Assembly: GCA_902806395.1 (NCBI GenBank)
Contig: CADCWH010000308.1
Coordinates: 1-9,563 of the forward strand
DNA from: an uncultured Thermomicrobiales bacterium
Lineage (GTDB): Bacteria > Chloroflexota > Chloroflexia > Thermomicrobiales > UBA6265
Reading direction: 5' to 3'
Length of the DNA: 9,563 bases
Part shown: in pieces, positions 5,224-9,563 of the stretch
Layout: the number at the start of each line of letters is the position of its first letter
How positions within the stretch are numbered: the stretch's first letter is position 1
Made by a program: the position numbers and the translations under genes
Notes under the pieces: model-generated
Databases searched by the model: none
What the model saw: only the letters and a program-made list of their open reading frames with translations
Told to the model about the DNA's origin: nothing

Positions 5224-6017
5224 CCGATCCCTCCGCCCATCATTTGACGTATCGGGTCGTGGGCGTGATCCATCTGCCCGCCCTGCCGGGCAGCGCGCGG
5301 GGAGGGACCGCGGCCGGGATGGACATCATCCTGGACGGGGTCCGTCGCGACGCGGCGGCCTACGCCGCGGGGGGTGTCTCGGCCCTCATGGTCGAGAACT
5401 TCGGTGACGTGCCCTTCCGAAAGGAGGCCGTCGGGCCCGAGACGATCGCCGCGATGACTCTCGCCGTCGCGGCGGCGATCGCCGAGGCGTCCCTGCCGAC
5501 CGGGGTCAACGTGCTCCGCAACGACGTGTCGGCGGCGGTCGGCATCGCGGCCATGACCGGTGCTCGCTTCGTTCGGGCCAATGTCTATGCCGGGGCTGCC
5601 CTCACCGACCAGGGCGTGATCGAAGGTCGGCCAGAAGAGGTCCAGGCCCTCATTCGTCGCATCGGCGCCGAGGTCGCGGTCTGGGCCGATGTCGACGTGA
5701 AGCACGCCGCCCAGCTCGCCCCCCGCCCAATCGGCGAGCTCGCCGGAGACGCGGTCGAGCGGGGCCTCGCCGGGGCAGTCATCGTCTCGGGCCGGGCCAC
5801 CGGCGCTCCGGTGGATATGGCGGACTTGGCAGCCGTCAGGTCCGGCGTCCCGGGATGCCCGATCTACGTGGGCAGCGGTGCCCGGGCCGGGGATGCGGCA
5901 ACGCTGCTGACCATCGCCGATGGCCTGATCGTCGGGACCGCCGCCAAGCGGGACGGCGTGGTGACCGGGCCAGTGGATGTGGCACGCGTTCGGGAGATCG
6001 TGGCGGCCGCGAGCTGA
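5220..6017 (+). CDS. BtpA/SgcQ family protein (TIM-barrel)
   Basis: A 265-aa protein of the BtpA/SgcQ family, normal length. Start ATG 5220 overlaps the previous stop codon; the open frame before it belongs to no family. Family signatures appear in order: GVIHLPALPGS (15-25), MVENFGDVPF (57-66), PTGVNVLRND (93-102), FVRANVYAGAALTDQG (117-132), WADVDVKHA (145-153) and GLIVGTAAKRDG (235-246), which together trace a (beta/alpha)8 barrel with a phosphate-binding-like C-terminal loop. BtpA was named in cyanobacteria for stabilising photosystem I proteins, and SgcQ sits in an E. coli sugar-related operon. Many homologues occur in non-photosynthetic bacteria and archaea, so the ancestral role is probably enzymatic with an undefined substrate. 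Here it is coupled to a two-helix membrane protein, in line with a membrane-associated job. Family assignment is firm; biochemical role is not. Confidence 0.93.
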   Translation: MTDPSAHHLTYRVVGVIHLPALPGSARGGTAAGMDIILDGVRRDAAAYAAGGVSALMVENFGDVPFRKEAVGPETIAAMTLAVAAAIAEASLPTGVNVLRNDVSAAVGIAAMTGARFVRANVYAGAALTDQGVIEGRPEEVQALIRRIGAEVAVWADVDVKHAAQLAPRPIGELAGDAVERGLAGAVIVSGRATGAPVDMADLAAVRSGVPGCPIYVGSGARAGDAATLLTIADGLIVGTAAKRDGVVTGPVDVARVREIVAAAS

Positions 6018-6081
6018 CGGTGTTGCCCGGAGCAATCGTCCCCAGGGTATGCCCCCGACCGAAAAGTCGATGCGTCAGGTG

Positions 6082-6110
6082 GTGACAGGCGGTGGCACGT
6101 CCGGTAGGAT
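6082..6110 (+). promoter_or_regulatory. Sigma70-type promoter candidate before the MFS gene
   Basis: GTGACA (6082-6087, five of six matches to TTGACA) and TAGGAT (6105-6110, four of six matches to TATAAT) are separated by exactly 17 bp. This is the best-looking -35/-10 pair in the window. Transcription would begin near 6117, about 158 nt before the MFS start and 48 nt before the small ORF. The spacing makes a separate transcription unit from the BtpA-like gene plausible. Confidence 0.55.
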
Positions 6111-6164
6111 CGGGACAGGCCCGCGGTCGCTGCCGTCGATCTTCCCCACGAGGTCACCCCCTCC

Positions 6165-6278
6165 ATGCCTGACACCGCGACACCAGCCCGGGTCCTCACA
6201 AATCGAACGGAGACGTCCCCGGCAGCAGTCAGGCCGCACTATCGCACCTTGCCCTGTCCAGCCCTGGTTACGGCATGA
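6165..6278 (+). CDS. Small ORF (37 aa) coupled to the MFS gene, possible leader peptide
   Basis: ATG 6165 opens a 37-codon frame ending at TGA 6276-6278, and this stop overlaps the MFS start as ATGA (6275-6278). GAGGT (6150-6154) lies 10 nt before the ATG. The promoter candidate at 6082-6110 lies directly upstream, and the MFS ATG has no ribosome site of its own, so re-initiation after this small ORF would explain how it is translated. The peptide (begins MPDTATPARVLTNRTETSP, ends LPCPALVTA) is Thr/Pro/Ala-rich, has no membrane segment and matches nothing I know. A 37-codon frame can occur by chance in GC-rich DNA, so the case rests on the signals around it. It may act only through its translation. 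Confidence 0.45.
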   Translation: MPDTATPARVLTNRTETSPAAVRPHYRTLPCPALVTA

Positions 6279-7639
6279 TCGCATCGGCTGCCCTCGCGCC
6301 ACCGGCCGTGCCCACCGCGAGGCGGCGGGCGGTGGTCGGGTGGGTCCTCTACGATCTGGCCAATACCATCTTCTCCCTCAACATCGTGTCGCTGTATTTC
6401 TCTCTCTGGGTCGTGGACGACATGGGCGGGCGCGACGGCGCCTACCTTCTCACCAACAGCCTCTCGATGGCGATCATCTTCCTGACCGCCCCCTTCCTCG
6501 GAGCCCTCTCCGATCAGGTCCCCCGCCGGATGCCCTTCCTGATCTTCTCGACCCTGGTGTGCTGCGCGTTTACGATGTTACTGGGGACAGGGGGGCTGGC
6601 CGCATCCCTGGTCTTCTTCGTCGTCGCCAACGTCGCCTTTCAAGCCGGGCTCATCTTCTATGACGCGCTGCTGCCGAGCGTCAGTGACGAAGCCAACCGG
6701 GGCCGGATCGGGGGGATCGGGGTCGGGGTCGGATACGCCGGGTCCCTGATCGGGTTGGTCATCGGCCTGATCACCCTCGAACTGCTGGACGGTACCAAAC
6801 CGGCAGTATTCCGCCTCACCGCCGTCGCCTTCCTCCTCTTCGCCCTCCCCTGCTTCCTCTTCGTCAACGAGCGGAAACGCCCGGTTGGTCAGGGCTTCGG
6901 CCGGGACACCTTCGCCGTGGCCTGGGATGAGCTGAAGGGCACGGCCCGTCGCGTCCGAGGCTATCGAGGCCTCCCCCGCTTCTTGGTCGGACGGATCTTT
7001 TATGCCGACGCCGCCAACACCTTGATCGCGACATTGGGCATCTACGCCACCAAGGAGATCGGGTTCAGCGACGCCGAGGTCCAGGCCGTCCTCTTGGCGG
7101 GAATCGTCGGAGCCATCCCAGGCGGCATCCTCTGGGGCCGAGCCGTGGACCGCATCGGCCCGAAGCGGACCCTGTCCTACGTCCTTGGGCTGTGGGTGAT
7201 CGTGATGGGGGCTACCGCCGCGATCGCCTACCTCGACCTGCCAAAGTCGTCATTCTGGATGGTGGCACCGCTGGCCGGGATCGCTCTCGGAGGGACGTGG
7301 GCGGCCGACCGGTCATTCATGCTTCGCCTCAGTCCGCCCCGTTACCTGGGCCAGTTCTACGGGCTCTACGCGATGGTCGGCCGCTTCGCCGCGATCATCG
7401 GCCCCCTGCTCTGGACCCTGATCGTCGATGGCATCGGCTGGGGTCGCCCCGCCGCCGTCCTCAGCCTCATGGTGCTCGTGGTGGTGGCGTGGCTGGTCAT
7501 TCGCCCGGTCGACGACGGCCCGCGCGACTGGGGACCGGAGGACCGAGATGCGCCCGCCATCGATCCCCACGGGGTCCCCGACTCCCGCGGGGAAGCGGGT
7601 GTCGTCGCCCAGCTCCCGGGTGGGGCCGTCGCGGGGTAG
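6275..7639 (+). CDS. MFS transporter, UMF1/Atg22-like
   Basis: A 454-aa major facilitator with about 12 hydrophobic helices (approximately 18-46, 57-79, 86-105, 108-130, 147-170, 180-197, 240-257, 268-288, 299-320, 326-342, 360-386, 390-410). The first helix carries GWVLYDLANTIFSLNIVSLYF, the W-x-x-YDxAN signature of the UMF1 (Atg22-like) group. A motif A-like loop GALSDQVPRR (76-85) follows helix 2, and the matching GRAVDRIGPKR (288-298) lies in the second half. Members of the group include the yeast vacuolar amino-acid exporter Atg22, but bacterial members are mostly uncharacterised, so substrate is unknown. A hydrophilic tail of about 44 residues, rich in Asp/Pro/Gly, follows the last helix. 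ATG 6275 has no own ribosome site but overlaps the stop of the small ORF; GTG 6308 (residue 12) is an alternative start. Confidence 0.92.
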   Translation: MIASAALAPPAVPTARRRAVVGWVLYDLANTIFSLNIVSLYFSLWVVDDMGGRDGAYLLTNSLSMAIIFLTAPFLGALSDQVPRRMPFLIFSTLVCCAFTMLLGTGGLAASLVFFVVANVAFQAGLIFYDALLPSVSDEANRGRIGGIGVGVGYAGSLIGLVIGLITLELLDGTKPAVFRLTAVAFLLFALPCFLFVNERKRPVGQGFGRDTFAVAWDELKGTARRVRGYRGLPRFLVGRIFYADAANTLIATLGIYATKEIGFSDAEVQAVLLAGIVGAIPGGILWGRAVDRIGPKRTLSYVLGLWVIVMGATAAIAYLDLPKSSFWMVAPLAGIALGGTWAADRSFMLRLSPPRYLGQFYGLYAMVGRFAAIIGPLLWTLIVDGIGWGRPAAVLSLMVLVVVAWLVIRPVDDGPRDWGPEDRDAPAIDPHGVPDSRGEAGVVAQLPGGAVAG

Positions 7640-7683
7640 TTGGCGACGGCGGCGTCCTCCTGCAAGGATCGACTCCAGCCCTG

Positions 7684-7701
7684 GCGTAGCCCGGGTTACG
7701 C
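7684..7701 (+). terminator. Hairpin 45 bp after the MFS gene, possible terminator
   Basis: GCGTAGC (7684-7690) pairs with GTTACGC (7695-7701, one G/T wobble) around a tight CCGG loop. It sits downstream of the TAG at 7637-7639. A flanking 6-bp pair GGCGAC (7642-7647) with GTCGCC (7710-7715) could enclose it. No T run follows, so a factor-dependent or stabilising role is as likely as intrinsic termination. Confidence 0.3.
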
Positions 7702-7924
7702 TTACGGCTGTCGCCGTCAAGGCATCCTAAGCGCGCCTCGCGTCGATCTCCATCAGTCGACCGGGAATAGGTCGCCTCGTGCCGGTCGCGTGTCACCGTC
7801 CCCTAGCCGTGCCTTTCCCTTGGCGGGGTCCGTCGTCACGCCCTCCGACGTATATGGCACACCGGGGGCTGACGGGAGGGCCCCTGCGGGCCGCCGGGAC
7901 GCCCGCCTCGTCGCCATTGCGGCC

Positions 7925-7953
7925 GTGATGGGATACTTGCGCGTAGGTACCCT
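7925..7953 (+). promoter_or_regulatory. Promoter candidate for transketolase
   Basis: GTGATG (7925-7930) and TACCCT (7948-7953) lie 17 bp apart, and the -10 hexamer is the same as that proposed for the MerR gene. Each hexamer matches consensus at only three of six positions. An alternative extended -10, TGGGATACT (7929-7937), overlaps it. Either would give a leader of roughly 160-175 nt. Confidence 0.3.
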
Positions 7954-7981
7954 CCCGCTGGCAAGACACATGCGGCGCGCT

Positions 7982-8013
7982 GTCCATCGCCCGTGGACGG
8001 TGAAGCGCCGTCC
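7982..8013 (+). other. Two mutually exclusive stems in the transketolase leader
   Basis: The segment TGGACGG (7994-8000) can pair upstream with GTCCA (7982-7986), giving 5 pairs, or downstream with CCGTCC (8008-8013), giving 6 pairs, each across a 7-nt loop. The same bases cannot do both, an arrangement typical of switching leaders. No T run follows the second stem. In GC-rich DNA such pairs also arise by chance. Confidence 0.35.
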
Positions 8014-8021
8014 GACCACAT

Positions 8022-8054
8022 CGCGACCCCGACGACCGGCACCCGGCGGTCGCG
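8022..8054 (+). other. Nested hairpin in the transketolase leader
   Basis: CGCGACC (8022-8028) and GGTCGCG (8048-8054) form a perfect 7-bp outer stem. Inside it CCGG (8036-8039) and CCGG (8043-8046) form a 4-bp inner stem with a CAC loop. It lies about 50 nt before the strong ribosome site, which stays outside the stem. Confidence 0.4.
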
Positions 8055-8116
8055 GCACACATCCCGGACCGGGCTCCCACCGACCAGTCACCCATCACCT
8101 CTCAGGAGGATTCCCT

Positions 8117-9563
8117 ATGGCCGTCGCCTCCCCACCGACCCAAGACATCGAGACACTGGCGATCAACACGATCCGGACCTTGTCGATCGACGCGGTCCAG
8201 GCCGCGAACTCTGGCCACCCCGGCTTGCCTCTGGGCGCCGCACCGATGGCCTACGTCCTGTGGACCGAGTTCCTCAAGCACAACCCGCGCGATCCGAACT
8301 GGCCAGACCGGGACCGCTTCGTCCTCTCGGCCGGGCACGGCTCGATGCTGCTCTACTCCCTGCTCCACCTCACGGGCTATGACCTGAGCTTGGACGACCT
8401 GAAGCGGTTCCGGCAGCTCGGATCCAAGACGCCAGGCCACCCGGAGCGGGGCCACACCGCCGGGGTCGAGGTGACGACCGGTCCCCTGGGACAGGGGTTC
8501 GGCAATGGCGTCGGCATGGCGATGGCGGAGGCCTTCCTGGCTGCCACCTACAACCGGCCCGGCCACGAGATCGTGGATCACTACACATACGGCATCGTCT
8601 CCGATGGTGACCTGATGGAAGGCGTCGCCTTCGAGGCGGCCGCGCTCGCCGGCCACCTCAAGCTCGGCAAGCTGATCTACCTCTACGACCAGAACCACAT
8701 CACGCTGGCCGGCAGCACCGGCCTTTCCTTTTCTGAAGATGTCGGAGCCCGATTCGCGGCGATGGGCTGGCACACGGTCACGGCCGACGGGATGGACCCC
8801 GAGGCAGTCCGCGCAGCCCTCGACGAGGCCCGAGCCGAGACCGACCGCCCCTCGCTGATCCTGGCCCGGACGATCATCGGCTTCGGTTCTCCAAAGGCCG
8901 ACACGTTCGGGGTCCACGGTAGCCCGCTGGGGCCGGAAGGCGTCGCGGCCACCAAGGCGGCCCTCGGCTGGCCGGCTGAACCCGCCTTCCATGTCCCGGA
9001 CGAGGCGGCCGCGAAGTTTCGCGAGGCTCTCGATCGCGGTGCAGAGGCGCAGGCCGCCTGGCGAATGCGGTTCGATGCCTACACCGAGGCCCATCCCGAC
9101 CTCGCCGCCGCCTTCACCGCGGCCCTCGCCGGCGAACTCCCGGCCGGGTGGGACGCCGGACTCCCCGACTACGCCGTCGGCGACAAGCCAGTCGCCTCGC
9201 GGAAGGCCTCCGGAGAGACGATCGCCGCGTTCGCACCGAATATCCCCTACTTCATCGGTGGTTCCGCTGACCTCAACACCTCGACCAACACCGCCATGAA
9301 GGGCGCCGGCGACTTCCAGCACCCGGGTGGGGACGCCGGCGCCCAGCAGGGTACGACCGGAGGCGGTTGGAGCTATGCCGGCCGCAATATCCACTTCGGG
9401 GTGCGAGAGCACGGCATGGGTGCCGCCGTCACCGGCATGGCCGCTCACGGTGGTGTGCTGCCCTTTTCGGCGACCTTCCTACCCTTCTCCGACTACATGC
9501 GTCCGTCGGTCCGACTGGCCGCCCTCAGCAAACTGAAGGCGATCTTCGTCTTTACCCATGACA
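8117..9563 (+). CDS. tkt: Transketolase (N-terminal 482 residues, cut by window end)
   Basis: Transketolase transfers two-carbon ketol units between sugar phosphates in the pentose phosphate and Calvin pathways, using thiamine diphosphate and Mg2+. ATG 8117 has a near-perfect AGGAGG (8104-8109) 7 nt upstream. The frame stays open to the last base and gives 482 of the usual 650-670 residues. The N-terminal ThDP domain shows [10 protein letters not shown] (31-40, with H34), [10 protein letters not shown] (71-80, H74), the TTGPLGQG motif (120-127), the Mg/diphosphate site DGDLMEG (163-169) completed by N193, and VHGSPLG (266-272, H267). The second domain starts near 356 and shows [11 protein letters not shown] (382-392), the catalytic glutamate in FGVREHGMG (E431) and [11 protein letters not shown] (454-464). 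The window ends at the THD of the next conserved motif. All expected residues in view are present, so this looks like an active enzyme. Confidence 0.97.
   Translation, partial: MAVASPPTQDIETLAINTIRTLSIDAVQAANSGHPGLPLGAAPMAYVLWTEFLKHNPRDPNWPDRDRFVLSAGHGSMLLYSLLHLTGYDLSLDDLKRFRQLGSKTPGHPERGHTAGVEVTTGPLGQGFGNGVGMAMAEAFLAATYNRPGHEIVDHYTYGIVSDGDLMEGVAFEAAALAGHLKLGKLIYLYDQNHITLAGSTGLSFSEDVGARFAAMGWHTVTADGMDPEAVRAALDEARAETDRPSLILARTIIGFGSPKADTFGVHGSPLGPEGVAATKAALGWPAEPAFHVPDEAAAKFREALDRGAEAQAAWRMRFDAYTEAHPDLAAAFTAALAGELPAGWDAGLPDYAVGDKPVASRKASGETIAAFAPNIPYFIGGSADLNTSTNTAMKGAGDFQHPGGDAGAQQGTTGGGWSYAGRNIHFGVREHGMGAAVTGMAAHGGVLPFSATFLPFSDYMRPSVRLAALSKLKAIFVFTHD

Larger units (their letters stand above)
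7640..8116. other. Non-coding region before transketolase
   Basis: A 477-bp stretch with no convincing gene on either strand. Frames of about 100-112 codons on the minus strand (for example 7753-8091) are Arg/Gly/Pro-rich, lack ribosome sites and resemble no family. The first part holds the hairpin 7684-7701. The middle holds a GCGGGC/GCCCGC stem (7886-7891 with 7901-7906). The last 160 bp hold a promoter candidate and a series of hairpins described separately. I do not recognise a known riboswitch consensus in it; in particular the TPP motif is absent. Confidence 0.6.

Noticed and set aside
5977..6663. 228-codon plus-strand frame spanning the BtpA-like gene end, the gap and the MFS start
   Set aside because: It is out of frame with two well-supported genes, and its translation is Arg/Pro-rich low-complexity sequence.
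7753..8091. 112-codon minus-strand frame in the region before transketolase, and the overlapping 7793-8098 frame
   Set aside because: Composition is Arg/Gly/Pro-rich, there is no ribosome site, and the two overlapping frames are equally open, which is the pattern of GC-rich non-coding DNA.
7640..8116. TPP riboswitch before transketolase
   Set aside because: Transketolase uses thiamine diphosphate, so I looked for the conserved CUGAGA and ACCUGAUC-type segments. They are not present in the expected arrangement.
8102..9448. 448-codon open frame on the minus strand
   Set aside because: It lies exactly opposite transketolase, which has every catalytic motif and a strong ribosome site. The predicted protein is Gly/Arg/Val-rich with no family character; it results from GC-rich third positions.
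1..9563. tRNA, rRNA, CRISPR arrays, insertion sequences, attachment sites
   Set aside because: No TTCGA-type T-loop in a tRNA context, no direct-repeat array, no transposase or integrase motifs and no long terminal repeats were seen between the genes.

Overview
The window is high-GC, gene-dense bacterial chromosome. The GC-biased third positions, the gene families present (a highly acidic BON-domain protein, a BtpA/SgcQ-family TIM barrel, a UMF1-type MFS transporter, transketolase) and the frequent 4-bp ATGA junctions would fit a member of the Chloroflexota, possibly Thermomicrobia-like. That placement is an inference from general appearance and no marker gene here proves it. I see no tRNA, rRNA, CRISPR array, IS element, transposase, integrase or phage gene. 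The window looks like ordinary chromosome with regulatory structure between the genes.

Layout. (1) 1-501 (+) is the C-terminal part of a PotD/PotF-like ABC-transporter substrate-binding protein. After a hairpin and a 158-bp gap with an extended -10 promoter and a leader hairpin comes a 415-aa FAD-dependent amine/amino-acid oxidoreductase (660-1907, +). The pair suggests uptake and oxidation of an amine-type compound. (2) A convergent minus-strand cluster follows, in transcription order: a MerR-type HTH regulator (4028-3489), an unrecognised 143-aa protein (3492-3061) joined to it by an ATGA overlap, and the ribosome-assembly GTPase RsgA (2964-1939). (3) Divergent from the MerR gene, a plus-strand cluster encodes an acidic protein with two BON domains (4207-4983), a two-helix small membrane protein (5029-5223) and a BtpA/SgcQ-family protein (5220-6017); the last two overlap by 4 bp. 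The 178-bp divergent region holds a perfect 19-bp dyad, a candidate operator, beside a second hairpin. (4) A well-spaced sigma70-like promoter (6082-6110) precedes a 37-codon small ORF (6165-6278) whose stop overlaps, as ATGA, the start of a 12-helix UMF1/Atg22-like MFS transporter (6275-7639). (5) A 477-bp non-coding stretch with several hairpins leads to transketolase (8117 to the window end), which is cut off after 482 codons.

How the genes relate. RsgA (30S maturation) and transketolase (pentose phosphate/Calvin reactions) are housekeeping. The MerR gene and its coupled partner probably form one regulatory unit, which may act on the divergent BON/membrane/BtpA cluster. That link rests only on gene arrangement and the dyad. 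The parts least explained by known families are the 143-aa MerR partner, the BON/two-helix/BtpA cassette, the small ORF coupled to the MFS gene, and the structured leader of transketolase. None of these amounts to a demonstrated new system.
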